From Impatiens glandulifera (Eukaryota > Streptophyta > Magnoliopsida > Ericales > Balsaminaceae), in NCBI RefSeq assembly GCF_907164915.1, contig NC_061864.1, positions 10,423,889 through 10,487,888 on the forward strand: a stretch of DNA of 64,000 nt, given 5' to 3'. Below, piece by piece: positions 1-14,200 of this stretch (the first letter of the stretch is position 1; each line of letters begins with the position of its first letter). Under the pieces are notes generated by a model. That model was given only the letters and a program-made list of their open reading frames with translations. It did no database searches and had not been told where the DNA came from. A program made the translations under genes and the position numbers.

Positions 1-2077
1 AAGAAAGAAATGTATCAATCGACTTTGTGATTCACAATATCTCACATGTCTTTTTAAAAGACGACACAATCTTCTCCGACATAATCAGAAATCATCTAAC
101 AATACTAAAAAAATTGAAATTCTCGTAAGAAAACAATCACACGTCTTTCTAGATATGGACACCTGGCTAAATTCCGAAAATCGGAAAAACTCAAATCAAA
201 CCAACCTGGTGCCAAGTTGAATCTTCTAGGTCGTGAATGATAGTTGCGTCTACTCGGTCGAGAATCATGTCATCCTCGGTTGAAAATCCATGTCCACGGT
301 CGAAACCATTTCATGATCGATGTTTCCGATGAAGGGGCCAAATTACTAGTTAGCAAAAACATGTTGTGACCCAACTTAGGGCGACACATTAGAAGGCACA
401 GCCATCATTCTCGAATTTAAAGACGTTCTCAGGCTAAATTCAAAAAATTGGAAGAAAGTCAAACTAAACTAACTCGGTGACAAGTTGAATCTTCTAGGTC
501 TACTATTCTTTCACAACTCGTGTACAATACTTGGTACTTTTAGTTTGAGCAAACTCAAACTAACTTCTTAACTAGATGTTTTGGCTCAAACTAATAATCA
601 CCAAAAGTCTACTACAAACTCTATGGCAACTTTCGAAGTTACTACTGACTCAACATCGTTGTAGATAATCACCCATCAATAAAATGATAAGCTTAAAATA
701 TTTTGAGATGGTATAAAAAAAAGTGGTTGTTGATTAATTATATGGTTGAGATGACAATCTCAATTTAGAAAACAAATATAATTTTATTATTGGCATAAAA
801 GTGTGATTCATTTAGATTAAATGATTGAAAACATCCTTAATATATATGTTTGACTTCTCCATTTCCCAATATTGAACTTAGCTTGTATAGTTGTATGTAT
901 ATTTATATATGATTGATATTTTTAATTTAATACAGGAAAATAAATGTACAAAATAACCCATATAAATAATGGAAATCAATTCTTATTGTACATTTTATTA
1001 TTATTTATTCTTTAAAAATACTCAATAATAGTAACTGGGAATATAAAAATAGTTAGTTCCTTCTAATATTCCTAACCCATTTGCATACTAATTAATTATA
1101 TAATGGAAATGTGTCTGGTAGACCTTTTACCTAACGTTTTAACACATTAATACTAAATAAACTATAATAACTTTGTTTCCTTTGGTACTTTAAGATGCTC
1201 TTTTTATATATTTAGCAAATTAAAAATAAATAAAAACTCAATATCTCTCTATATATATTTGATTTTAATCAATATGCAAAAGAATAAATTAATTCTTTTT
1301 AATCTCCTATCACTGCACAGCTGTCAACCTAGAAAAATGCTAAACTAGGCCTCTATGATATATATGCCTAATTGTTTTCAGTCAATTTTTTTTTGTTTTT
1401 AATAATACTCAAAGTTGTAAATTAATCCTTTATTTTTCTTAAGAAAATAGGATTGACTTTAAAATTATCTTTAAAGTTTTATGTCAAATAATTAAAATAA
1501 TTTTATTTTTCCTAAATAAATCATATAAAATAATTGTTTCACTAAGAAATCAAAACAAAACAAAACAAATATTTAAGAATGAAATTATTTAACTTGTGTG
1601 TGTTTGTTGTTCTACTTTAGCAGCAGCATCTGCAGTGGTCTATGGAAACTCACAAATTCTCTCTCTAAAAAAAACAAAAAAAAACAAGATTTGTTGTGTA
1701 TGATCGTAGACATCAATATTCTTTCGTGAAAAGATAGGTGTATAGAGAAGAGACGGCATGATTATCAGCTCAATCAGAAAAAGCGATTTGCTTTAGAAAG
1801 GAAATAAAGCTGAGTTCTTCTTCTTCTTTCTTCTGCGCCCAATAAAGCCATCGATCGCGGACCGAAAACTTGCATGGACAAGGTTTTCGACTGACTCATT
1901 AGGTATAACGCTACTTCCTGCAATATCTTTCCTTTTTCACCTTTCTGATGATGATAATGATGATGATGATTTGTTTCTTTTGAATCGATACAACTAGATC
2001 AAACGGACGGAGGGAGGAGAGCAATAATAATAATAATCTATTTTGACCATCATCGAGAGAGAGAGAAAGATAGAATC
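1..2077. other. Intergenic DNA and 5' leader upstream of the CID gene
   Basis: No coding frame is supported here. Positions 163-232 and 432-500 are an imperfect direct repeat of about 70 bp, both ending in AAGTTGAATCTTCTAGGTC, which suggests an old repeat fragment. The stretch from about 700 to 1600 is AT-rich with no recognisable structure. The part near 1600-2077 is pyrimidine/GA-rich with trinucleotide runs (GATGAT, AATAAT) and GAGA tracts, as in a plant promoter and 5' leader. A leader intron is possible between a GT at about 1902 and an AG near 1998, but this is not proven. Confidence 0.5.
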
Positions 2078-4289
2078 ATGGCAGTTGTTGAGAATGCTGC
2101 GATCAATGTTGTCCCATCTAATCGGACCGAATCGAACGATCAAAATTTTCAGATGAAGATGGTTCCGACGCCGGCGGTTTCAGGTCAGCCAAACATCGGG
2201 AATACCCAGAACAACCCTCAGATGGGTCTAGTTCAGAACGTAATCAACAACAATGGTTCCACTCAGAGTCATCAGATAGTGGCGAATGGTGTAGATGATG
2301 GCGGCGAGGGTTTTAAGAGAGAAATGAGGGATTTGGAAGAGATGTTGTCTAAGCTGAATCCGATGGCTAAGGAGTTTGTTCCTCCTTCACTGACAAATTA
2401 TGGAGGTCTCGTTCCTTCTTCTGTTCATCTCGCGTATGCTAACAATTTCCTAATTCAACCTAACACTATCATTGCCGGTGGAAATGATGTTAGACGGGTA
2501 ATGGTTTCTTCTTAATCCTCCTTCCCTTTTCATTTATCGCACTTTATTTGCTTCTGATCATCTATCGAGAATGTAAAGTGGGCTGACTGGAACACCTTAG
2601 CAAAATAATGCAGATGGGTATTTTGCCCTAGTTATTGGAAATGTTAACTCTAGTCTTGTTTTCAGTGATAGGAGCATGGCAATCTGAAATTTGTTGTTTC
2701 TGTCTTTGGTACGATAAAAAGGATCGAAAATCGGTTCCCATTACTAGTTCATTCATATGCATGAACCGTCCTATGTTGTTATGTTTTTGCTAATGTTGTT
2801 AGTTCATACACAGAAGAAGAATAACTATGCTAATGGAAGACAAAGGCTGAACAACCGGACCAGTATGGCCCAAAGAGAAGAAGTTATCAGAAAGACTGTT
2901 TATGTATCCGATATTGATCATCAGGTTTAGACTTTTTGAATGTTTTATGTTATAACTCCTGTTTTCTTTTCAAAATGATCTGTTCTAAATATTCGAAGTC
3001 TGTCTTTCTTTCGTTTTAGGTTACTGAAGAACAGCTTGCTACACTTTTCCAAGGCTGTGGACAGGTATGTATATGACTATTTATTTATCTCCATTGAAAG
3101 ATAATAACATTCGTCGAAATGAATGTTAATGTTTGTTCTGATTTTGGCTGAAGGTTGTGGACTGTCGTGTTTGTGGTGATCCTAATTCTGTTTTACGATT
3201 TGCATTTGTGGAGTTTACTGATGAAGGTATGTTTGATGGAAAGATTCTTTCATGGTTTATATGTATATGTATAGTTCATTAAGGTGTGCTTTTCATCTAA
3301 AATAAGTGCAGAAGGTGCAAGGAATGCTTTGAGTCTGGGGGGAACTATGCTTGGATATTACCCGGTCAAGGTTCTTCCATCCAAAACTGCAATTGCTCCT
3401 GTTAACCATACCTATTTGCCCAGGGTTAGTCGTCATACTTCAGTTTTCCCTTTAACAATGTTTGTACTTCCTGGAATTAAATTGCTTTGTTAATCCAGTC
3501 TGAAGATGAACGAGAGATGTGTGCAAGGACTGTTTACTGTACAAACATCGATAAGAAGGTGAAAATTGCAAATTCTGACCTGTCTTAATCGCATTTTTAC
3601 TGAACGAAAGAAAAAAAGAAGTGTTTATAATCTTTATGTTCCATTTACCCCCAGGTTACTCAAGCAGATGTGAAACTCTTTTTTGAGACTCTTTGTGGAG
3701 AGGTTTGTTTTTAATCATCAGATTAATCGAGTTGTTGTTCCATACGGGTTCCATCAGGAATAAATATAGTTTGGAAATCTTGATCTTGTGTTGCAGGTTC
3801 AGCGTTTGAGGTTACTTGGAGATTATCAGCATTCAACTCGCATTGCGTTTGTAGAGTTTTTCATGGTAACAATAAATGCATTTGTCATCTCGTCTCCAAT
3901 AGTATTATTAAAGAATCTTTGATGAGATTAGTTAGGATTATAAATAATGATGGTGTTAGTTACTTTGTTCATTGTTTGGCTGTTGTGAAGAATAGGGCAA
4001 GAGTTTCTTGAGCATTTAATGCTGCAATAGGAAAAGTTATTATCTGATACATATCATCACCATTGTTATTAAATTACAGGCTCAAAGTGCTATTGCAGCT
4101 CTGAATTGTAGCGGTGCTGTTCTTGGATCATTGCCCATAAGGTTTTATTTTTATTAAAATTTTCATCTATTGCATTTGAAGGTTTGATTTTGAGAAATGC
4201 ATATATATATTTGCTTCCTTCCTTCCTATAGGGTTAGTCCATCAAAGACACCAGTGAGGCCCCGTGCTCCCCGCCCAACAATGCAGTGA
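2078..4289 (+). CDS. CID-type PABP-interacting RNA-binding protein (PAM2 + two RRMs)
   Basis: Ten coding exons: 2078-2497, 2814-2924, 3020-3064, 3154-3226, 3312-3424, 3499-3558, 3655-3702, 3797-3865, 4080-4141, 4232-4289. All have GT-AG borders and the phases close to 352 residues. An N-terminal low-complexity N/Q-rich region is followed by a PAM2 motif (residues 91-105, core LNPMAKEFVPPSL), which in this family binds the MLLE domain of poly(A)-binding protein. A basic NLS-like stretch follows at about 139-155. RRM1 runs from about 168 (TVYVSDI; RNP1-like LRFAFVEF) and RRM2 from about 265 (TVYCTNI; RNP1-like TRIAFVEF). The C-terminus (RVSPSKTPVRPR...) is the usual end of the CID8-CID13 group. 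The role inferred from the family is mRNA binding and regulation through PABP. Which CID member it is cannot be fixed without a tree. The gene converges with the next one on the opposite strand. Confidence 0.93.
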
Positions 4290-5272
4290 GGTTTCTCCAT
4301 AAATATATATATATATGCATAGTTGGTGATCGATACACGTAAACTCACGACAACTTTTATGTTTATTGTTGTGTAAGTTATGCATATTATTATTATTATT
4401 ATTCCGGTATCGTTGTTGACTAGTATAGTATCTATACAAACAAGCAGGTCTTAGCATATTATGCTGTTGTTATTGTTGTTCAAGGATGATGGATATAGAG
4501 GGAGTTATCTCCTAGACTATGTATGGCTTTCTGGCTGCCTTAAGTTTATATTTTAATTTGGATTATGATTTTATTGTCTTTATTATCTACTTATTTTGGG
4601 CCCTGTGTGATGGTATTTATATACAACATACTTTTAAGGACAAAAAGACTACTTCTAACACATTAACTATTAAAACTACTTATTAAACTATAATAGGATC
4701 ATTTAGACGCTTATACAATTTATTTTTATTTTGTGTTAAAACGATATAACTTTACTTTTAAGGTCATTTTATTTTTGTATAGCATTTTCCAAGACTAGTA
4801 AATGTAACATACTTTACTTTAATTGCAAAGTAGTTAAGTTCGCCCTTACAATGTCGATTATATTGACGATATATATATATATCCAATAATTCATATTTCA
4901 CTAAACAAAATCAAGACAAAGCATGTAAAATCAAGTAAAATGATGTGTAGATCAGCCTATATCCTGGCATACAACTTCAGATCAATTTGAATGAACTTAG
5001 TTATCTCTTAGGAATCTTTCACATTCAAACAACTTGCATAATTGAAAAACATATATTTGAATTTTCGAATATATAATAATTGTGTTAAAGGTCACAACTA
5101 ATAATCAGAGAACAAGTTTAACTGTTTTTAAACTTATTTTTAAAAACAGTTAGATGGCTATAAATAGTTAAATACACTTAACTAATATACTTATTTAAAG
5201 AGACTAAATATGTAAAAAATGGAAGTTGAAATGAAAAGCAATAGCAATAATAATAAGTTCCTCCCATATTCC

Positions 5273-5303
<31 letters not shown>

Positions 5304-5536
5304 CATAGTAATAAATTATTGAATAAACCAACAATATGTAGTTACTTGCCCTACACTACATATGATGCAAACCAACCAATCACGGCAAACATTCATCAAT
5401 GCATTTTCTCTCCCATATTTGAAGATTCAATCCCCTTAAAAAATTGCATTAAGTTTAATCACAGTCAAAATTCCAGAAAACACAAAAAGAAGACTACAAT
5501 AAAATCAGCTATTACCAATCCTCCGCTGATTAATTT
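4290..5536. other. Convergent intergenic region
   Basis: This lies between the stop codons of two convergent genes. The first few hundred bases are the 3' untranslated region of the CID gene, with an ATT trinucleotide run near 4385. The rest is AT-rich. An inverted repeat (AACTGTTTTTAAA paired with TTTAAAAACAGTT, about 5119-5152) could form a hairpin, and there is a TAA microsatellite at about 5277-5301. I see no coding exon. Confidence 0.5.
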
Positions 5537-8500
5537 CTAGAAGCCATTGTGACCTTTAGCAGTTGTCCTGTCACAATCGAGAGAAGGGACAAATGTTAAA
5601 AGCTTCTTCCATATTGAATTCATTTTCAAAAAAAAAAAGCTACTTACCTGGGCTGCTGCTTATTGAGATTCGCTCCGCCATTTGCCAGTGATGAAACCTG
5701 GGACGACTGACCATTCACAGCTTGAGTTTTTCTCAGAATTTGAACGCCCGCATTCGGATCAATTGAAGGAGTTCTCTTTACCCTTTGTTGAGACTGTGCC
5801 ATAGGAGTCACGGCAACAGAAGGAGACGGCAGTGATGATTGGCTGCCAAATACAACTGATGTCGTCTTAGCTGCTGCTGCTGCAACTTTCGCAACTGCAG
5901 CTGTAGCAGCTATAATTTCTTGTGCACCTTCTCGAACTTGAATAAAGTCCCCTTCTATAGCAAACAACTGATAACCAAAAACACAAATTATTGAATAACA
6001 TTCACCCACTCCCATCCAAGTTTAGAAAAGAAGAAGAAAACACTTACTTCAGGATGATTTGCTAGAAATTCATCAAGCTTTCCATATTTCTTCTTGTAGT
6101 CATGCCAATGCAAAGGTGCAAGCATTTTCCCTAGTCTATTTGGAAGCTGTCGGACATTGAATAAATAAATAAGCATTGATTCAACACCATAAAGATAACA
6201 ACACTGATTTAAACTGACCGTAGAGCTGATTCTGATTCTACCACCAGATCCACTTGGTGGAATAGTTCGAACAATGCATGCCAGCAGAGTTCTTTCATCA
6301 AGAAGGTCTATTATGATGTTTCCTGTTCCATATGAACTGTTTTGTTCAGAGGAAATAAATGCATCCGCACCAGAGGCGTTTTTGTTTGCACTCATCCCCA
6401 CATTGATGATAGGGTTAGAATTATTTGGCCTTTCAGATGTTGGAGCATTTGAAGTAGGACTTGATTGTCCTTTCAACAACTCTTTCTTCTCATGTTGGAG
6501 TTTAGACGAATTATTATTAGTACCCTTCTCCTGTGACAGTTGAAAATTTCAATATAAGGTTTTTAATACTATAACTTGAAAACATATTAAGTGCATCCAA
6601 AAGACTCTTTAACCCCCTAAAAGTAATCAAATTTCATCACTATAAGGGTGAAATAATCTTGAAGTATTTTCCAAACATTATTTCCACATTTTATCAAAAT
6701 AACTTACCTGTCATATCCTTAAATTATATTTCAAATTTAGATATTTTCATTTAGTATATTCAGCACTTATGCTTAGCTCAACAGGTATTCTAACATTCAA
6801 TCCTTAATTTCCAGTTTTATCAAACATACCTTAAAACAGAAAATAGTTTGCTCTAACATAAAGGCACCATACAAGATTTTACAGGTACCTGAGGCTCATT
6901 CACTGAATCAGATTCCAGTCTTACAGAATCATTAAACTGAGAAGTAATATGTTGCAAGCTCTCGTGGGGTTGAGAGTGGACCAAGTAATTCATATCAGTA
7001 GAACCGACCTGAAGGAAAGAGCTCTAAATAAGTCCTGAAAAATAAAATTAAAAAAAATATGTGCGTGTCTAATCGAATAAAACAACTCTACCTGGGATGA
7101 TGATTGCACAGATGCTGCAACAGCTTGCACATTTCCAGATGCACTATAGTCATAATTACTATCTGATCTATGCAAGTTTTGTTCCATATGAGATGATGGG
7201 TATTCATGTTGATTAGACAGTATAGAAGCCTCCGGCACAGTCTGAGCAAAAAATAAAGAAATGAGTCTCTATGAGTGTGTATGTAGCAAAGTCTCACAAT
7301 TGAAACAATAAAATTATGATTTAATTTTTGAACTGTACCTGTTGATTTTGCCATTGCTGAAGAGATGACATTGCAGGTATAGAATGGAAATGGCTAACAT
7401 GGGATGGTACTGGGTGAACCCCTTGATGAATGACAAATGGATGCATAGCTGGCACTTGCCCATGTTGAAGGTAGGTGGGCACACCAATTAGGGATGGTGG
7501 GGCTAGTGGAACACCATGAACATGTTCAGTCTGGCAATGAAGAAGAATGGTGAGAACACTATGAAAACTGCTAAACTTAAAAATTTCAATAAATGGAATG
7601 ATGGATACATGAAGATCTTATAAAACTAGATTCCTTGACAATAATAACAGGAAACAACAAAAACACTAAAAGCACCTTGACGTCTTGAAATTTCTATGCA
7701 AGCCTAATTCTGCCATTCCAGATTTTATCTCAAATAGCATCATATGAAGCATAATATTTGGTCACATTGAGATACAGAAACATAAATATTTTTTTGTTTC
7801 TATGACTAAATTTACTTTCCAAACGTTTCTCCATCTAGAACTATATGAAACCAATGAGTGTATCCAAATGGGGCAATTGATCCATTAGAGTGAGTCAGTA
7901 AGATTAAATACATATATCAACTATATAAAACATATGACAATTGATTTTTTACAATGACCTTTATAAACTCCAAAACTCATTAACTGCTGACCATGATACA
8001 GTATGTTGTTAGTTCTAGGTATATGCATAAGAACCAGTATGATGCCCAGGGAAACAAAGCTATACAAAAGCCCACATAAGAATTTGTTGGGCAAAGAAAA
8101 GGCAAAAACAACATATGTTATCACATTATCTTACTTTTCAATGAAATCATAGGAACCATGTTTTAATCCACTCAACAATGGAAAAATTAGAGATATAATT
8201 CAAACAGGAAAGACAATGCAACATAAACAAATTAAAAACAAGATGTGCATAATCAGTAAATTTTCAAAAACAAGGGGAATATAAGGCCACACTACTAGTT
8301 TTTTTAGTTTCTATAAAACTTTGGAGATGGATAAAGTATATCAAGTCCAAAACTTATGCTCTTACAGGCTATACAGATTCATTATCTCTACAAAACAAAA
8401 TTTCGTCAAACTTCAAGTCTTCAACCATGCAGTGATATAAGATCACCCTTGCAGGTGAAATCTGGCAAAAATGAAAATTTGAAAGTAGAATCAACCCTAC

Positions 8501-10572
8501 CTGGTTGGAAGAATTACTAGTAACATTTTCAGCATTTCCATTTGAAAGAGGCCCAGAACTTGTATCTGCTGTGCCACTTCCATTCACATCAATTTGGCTT
8601 CCATTGTTCAACGCAGGTTGTGAAGCATCTTTGGATTTTATTTGAGGCAGCTGTGACTCATCCAGGAAAGAGCCACTCCTTTCTCTTGCACTAGCAAGCT
8701 CAAGCTGATGCTGGTGTACAGTGTGCACATAGATCCTCTCCATCTCCGAAAGCTAACATAGTTAAGGGAATAACCAGTGTTAATAGAGTCCAGCAGTTGG
8801 TTGTACTGTTCTAAAGGAAAATAAAATCATTTACTAATAACTAAAGGACTTTTTTTGCACATTAAGTTAATTTACTACCAACAAAAGCCAGGCATAAAGA
8901 AGATTGAATATAAGACCAGATAGTTTATCTTAAAATAAACAGCAACCTGCTGCTGATAGCTAATCCATAGTTGATTGTACTGTTCTGTACGCTCTCGCAA
9001 CTCCGCTTGCAAAGAGAGATTAGAGGTTGATTGCATCTCCTGGAAACGTGCAATCCAAGCCTGGGCCTCACCCAATTGCTCATCTTTAAAAAGGATGGTT
9101 TCCTGAGAAACTCTATTCTGAAGAAAAATGGTGCATTGGTTTAGACAAATTCAACAAAAGATCAAACACCAACAAAAAAGTTATTAAAAAAACTATGTAT
9201 GTAATTTGAGAAATAATAGCAAAGTAATAATTCTCTAGGGTACATTCAAAGAGAAAAAAAATGTACAAATACATAAGGAATGCCTATAATGAACTTTGCA
9301 ATTTGGATATTGCACATATCTTCATCCCAAGACATTGCCACAAACAACATTGACAGAAAGACAACTGACAGACCTGTTCCTGCAACTCAAGAAATAGCCT
9401 TTCTTTCTCCTGAAAATGTTCCTGTAGATCAAGTATCTGCTTAAGATGTTGGGTTCTTTCTGCTTCAGAGTTATCCCGCTCCCTCCTGATAAGCAAGAAA
9501 GTATTTTTGTTCATTAAGTAAAACATCCACTTTATATCAAGTTAATACAAGATGCATTTCAACATCATAACTTTTGAGATAACACATAATATAAAATATG
9601 GACAACTATTTTTACTAACAGTTAGATAAATCAGCAAAGTCACCAGATGCTTATGTATAGCATATATATGTTTAAAACATGAATGTGCAAAAAAATAATC
9701 CACATGCCTGAAAGTATGCAATTCTTTGCTCTGTTCTCTAAGGAGATCTTCTTTAGCCCATGCCTGTCAAGAAAATTAAAAAGGATTAGAAATGCTCAAA
9801 GAATGTTTACCAACAGCCAACAGGCAGAAGTAGAGAAGTCTAACTGCTTCATGGTCTAACTGGATTGCATGTATCTCCCTTTCTTTCTCCTGAATCTGCC
9901 TTTCCCGCTCATGTATAGTTCGCTCCATTTCAGCTAGTTTCTCCTACAAGACAAGCAGCCATTCAACTGACTAATATACACAAACAACCCAGTCAAATGT
10001 TTACTGACCTGAAGCTTGGTATTGGCATTAACTTGCTCCGTCATCTGGGCATCAAAATCTTTCTGCATTAACATTACATCTTTCCTAGCAATAATCTGAG
10101 CCCGAAGTTCAACCTCACTGCGTTGCATTTCCTCCCTCCGCCTCACAACATCATGAAGCCGCTGCTGCAAGATGTCCTCATCCAGATTTATGGTACAGAA
10201 ATCTACATGACCCGTGTCCCGACCCAGCTGCAACTTCAGAAAAGCATGTCACATTAGCATTTATCTTACTACTTACTGTACACAACACAGCATGTATATT
10301 CTTTTTCTTTTTCTTCTATTATCTGATTACCCTGCGTTTAAACGCTGCATGTCCTATAAGCAACTACGCAGTTCTGGAAACCCTAAAACTTTGTATGAGG
10401 AAGAATGAAACTTGATTTACGAAAAATGCAGTACCTCGTTAGCGGTGATTCGAACAGGAGGTTCGGAAACAGCACGCCACTCTTGCCTGGGTGGTTGAGG
10501 AGGGATCCCAAGCGAAACACCTCGTCCTGCGGCGGCGGCGGCGGCAGATGCAGCACCTGCCGCGACATCCAT
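5537..10572 (-). CDS. Large coiled-coil protein with conserved plant-specific C-terminal domain (function unknown)
   Basis: Fourteen coding exons on the minus strand: 10572-10435, 10233-10009, 9943-9845, 9763-9708, 9485-9374, 9117-8947, 8752-8501, 7530-7339, 7241-7092, 7008-6889, 6530-6219, 6146-6048, 5967-5648, 5567-5537. Phases close to 758 residues. The start is the first in-frame ATG; the open frame runs further upstream but has no ATG. Residues about 1-45 are Ala/Pro-rich. Residues about 75-320 are a charged Glu/Gln/Arg-rich coiled coil (for example SEVELRAQIIARKD, LQEHFQEKERLFLELQEQ). Residues about 350-570 are low-complexity and Gln/His/Ser-rich. Residues about 575-690 are conserved-looking: LLDERTLLACIVRTIPPSG, then a compact helical stretch (LPNRLGKMLAPLHWHDY, KKKYGKLDEFLANHPE) and EGDFIQVREGAQEIIAATAA. 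I recall the same C-terminal block in a widespread uncharacterised plant family (I believe Pfam DUF7725), possibly winged-helix-like. Intron 4 uses a GC donor (AG|GCATGT at 9707-9706). No enzymatic motif is visible. Confidence 0.88.
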
Positions 10573-11200
10573 TGCAATAGGAGCAGTAAAGAATAAAGGG
10601 TCGAATTCTTCTTCTGTCAAAACCCTAAAAGTTGTTAAACAATAGCATCTATATAGTAGGAAGAGAGAGGCGCGAGGTAATAGGAGACAGAATAAAAAAG
10701 AGTTTAGAATGCGGTGGGCAAAAGATTTAAAAGGTAAGAGCGTATAGTGTGGATTCTTGGAAAGATGGCGATTTGAAGGTTTTACAAAGAGATTGGCGAA
10801 GAAAGTGATACCGTTGACGACACAGGAATTTCAGGGTAGAGAGAGAGAGAGGAAGAGATTGGAAGCGAGAAAGAGACGATCCCGCCATAAATAGGGCTGT
10901 GACCTATTTTTTATTTTTTATTTTTTTTTTATTGAAATGCATTTTCATGGTAAAATTGCAAAAGAATTTTGGGACTACTAAAAATGGAGTTGTATAATTA
11001 TATATCTTGAATACTAAAAATGAAAAAAATTATTAAGCACACAACAATAAAAGAAAAAAATGGTACTTAATAACTATAAGTTATCGAGTTAGTAAATTCT
11101 CGAAAAAAATGATTAACTTTCTGATAGACACTATTGATTTTCCTAAACGAATTTTAGAAAACGTCATAATAATAGTATCATAAATTATACGAATAAGACG
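10573..11200. promoter_or_regulatory. Upstream region and 5' leader of the coiled-coil gene
   Basis: This is the 5' leader and promoter side of the minus-strand gene starting at 10572. It holds a GA/CT-rich tract (GAGAGAGAGAGAGGAAGAG at about 10841-10859), common in plant leaders. Beyond about 10900 it becomes AT-rich. I could not place a TATA box with confidence. Confidence 0.4.
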
Positions 11201-14200
11201 ATTACGATCATTGAAATTCGACGATTTATCTCAAACCAGATAGTCCATCCAAAAATAATTGGGATGGTAACTCAAATATGTAGATATGTCAAATTAGTCG
11301 CATCAATCTAAATTTTTTAACAACTACCCAAAGACTCGATCATCACTCAATGAATCTCAATAATATTCTACAAAACACTCAAAATATTAGTCATCCCTCG
11401 ACAATTCAATAGTAAGTGTGTTGTTGATTCAACATCTTTATGACAAATACGATAAATGACTAGTCATAATACAACATTTTTGCATGCATATATATTATCC
11501 GTTAAATTCTATCGTGAATAACGTTTCATCCAAATAACGAGATCTTGGATGGAATCTTTGACTCTCAAATTATTTTCTCAATAAAATTTATTTGAAATCA
11601 TCTTAACGAACAACTTATAGCAATGCCCAAATGGCAATTATCCATATTTTGTCAACGCATAACGTTTTGTTCAGATGTGGACATTTTCTTACGTCATACC
11701 AAAAGTAAAACTTTATTATGGGACGAAATCTCCATAATGTTTAATTTTCTTTTATATCCAATTCGTCTAGCGAAACTACTATATTAAGGATCAAACATGT
11801 CCTTAACTGTGACATTTCTACACATAACAATGAAAGTAAACTCACTATACATTGTAGCTAGACTTTTGACACTACACCAAATGTCGTCCCAAAATCTAAT
11901 CGAAAAACCATCACTCACAATGAATCTAGACTACTCACAAAAACTTTTTTACAGAATAAATTCTTCTCCAAATGATACATCCCAGTAGATAATTAAATAT
12001 TTTGATTAACTAACCAGACCAATCATTGTCATATTTACATTTGATTAACGATGCTCAAAGACTATTTGGTTTTGTTATAAATCTACTGCACCATTTTGAT
12101 ATAAGAGTCTTATTAAAAAAACAAGATCTCGAATATTCAAACCTATTTGATTTTTAAAACATTTAACTTTATCTCAACTAACCATATGACAAAATGATTA
12201 GTTAGAAGATCCCCATACAAATTTGCACATTATTCTCTTCATTTTCACCGCCACACTCTTGTGAAGATTGAATAATGACATCATGTATGTGGACATAGAT
12301 GACAACACACGCTTAATGAGGATTGGCCGACCCTTTCGAGATTATTTTATTTTTCCATCTATACAATTTACATTCTATTTTAGTGATAATCGGGTCCTAA
12401 GAGACCTTGGATCGTAATTTAGCACCTAATGACATACCAAGATATGTTGACGGAACACCACCAATTTTGAACCACAACACATTTGTCAACCTCATCCTTC
12501 TTCTATTCGAAACAGAATTTGAAAAAAAAATATCTAACTTATTAAGATTAACTCGAATACCGAAACATACATTGAATATCTATAAAATGTCCCGAAGGTG
12601 TCTAAAATTCCTATAGGTAGTTTGAATCATGTAGAGTGTGTCATCAGCAAAAAAACAAATGTGATATGGAAAAATGATATATTCTTGACCTACAACTCAC
12701 TTCACAGATGAGTCCCGATTTTTTTACGAAATGCATAATTTTTTAGAGAGCTTCCATAATAACGACGAACAAAAAATGAGATAGTGAATCACCCCTATAT
12801 AATCCCTCTAGAGCTCTTGGAAAATCTTTGAGAACTCCCATTAACCATGATAGAAACTTAACCGTGGAGAGGCAAAATCTAATTCAACCAATCAATTTTG
12901 CACACATTCTCTTTTTGTCCATTACATCAAATAAAAAATCTCAATTTACATGATCATAAGTTTTTTCGATGTTTGACTTGACAAAAACATATTTTTCACC
13001 TCTAGAATTAGCTGAGTCAATACACTCATTGGTTATTAATACGTCATCATAGATTTGACGAACTTTAATGAACGTCATCTAATTACTAGATATGGCTGTC
13101 TCTAACACCCTCTATAACCTATTGGTCAAACATTTTATGACAATTTCATAGAATGACGAAAATAGACTAATAGGCCTAAAATTCTTCACATCAATAGTTC
13201 TTGGACTTTACAAATAAGACATATTAAAGTAGAGTTATAGTTCTTATCAAATGATAAAAAACGTTAAAAATTATCAATTGCTTTAATAATTTCAATCTTA
13301 AGGAAATGTTGCACCTTCTTAAAAAAAATCAAAGTAACTCGTCGCATCCTGACGTTTTATCACTTTCACATTCCTTAATGACCTCATTAACCTCCTCCAA
13401 CTTAAAACAAACATCCAAGATATCTTTTTGCGTTGTACTAATTGAATAAAAAATTATATCATTCAATTTAGGTTCTTAAAAAACTCTTATAGAATTTGAC
13501 AATACTCGTAAAGATTTTAGGTTCACTATCATGAACTTCTCCCTCGATCGAGATCAAATTAATCACATTATTTCTTTTTGTGTGTTAGAGATCCCATGGA
13601 AAAACTTGGTGTTTCTATCTTCGACTCTTAACTATGTAGCTCTACTTCGTTGGCGTGTCCCAATTTTTTTGTTTCTTACACATATCGAGTAATTTGCTAA
13701 CAATGTGAATCCGATAACTAACCTCTTTAGTAGAGAGTTCACAAATCTTCTCATCCCCGCATTGACAATAATTTAATTCCACAAGTAATTGATTTTAGCA
13801 CAAAATAAAGTACGATCTCCCACAAACCAACTTTTGAGAAGCTTATGTAGATTCCTTATATTCATAAAGAGGTTATTCGATGAAGAACCAACCGATATTT
13901 GATTCACCCACCATGATTGCACACGCATTATAAAGTTTTTTTTTATCAATCATTTATTTTCTTATTAAATGGTCAACATGTTTTCTCCATCTCGGTGTTT
14001 CATCAAAATCGACTGGTGATCTGAACAACTCCATAGAAATACATTTTGAAATATATTAAAAAATACTCAAAATATTGATTAACTAAATAGAAATATGTCG
14101 ATACAATAATGAACGTGACACTCATTGTCATTACCTCTCCTAAAGGTGAATTGATCACCTTCCAAAGGCAAATCGATAAGTTCAAGTTTTTCAATTATCT

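Noticed and set aside
5319..5540. 73-codon plus-strand frame
   Set aside because: AT-rich 3' flank of two convergent genes; overlaps the antisense last exon of the coiled-coil gene.
12407..12616. 69-codon plus-strand frame
   Set aside because: Antisense to the reverse-transcriptase relic of the LINE.
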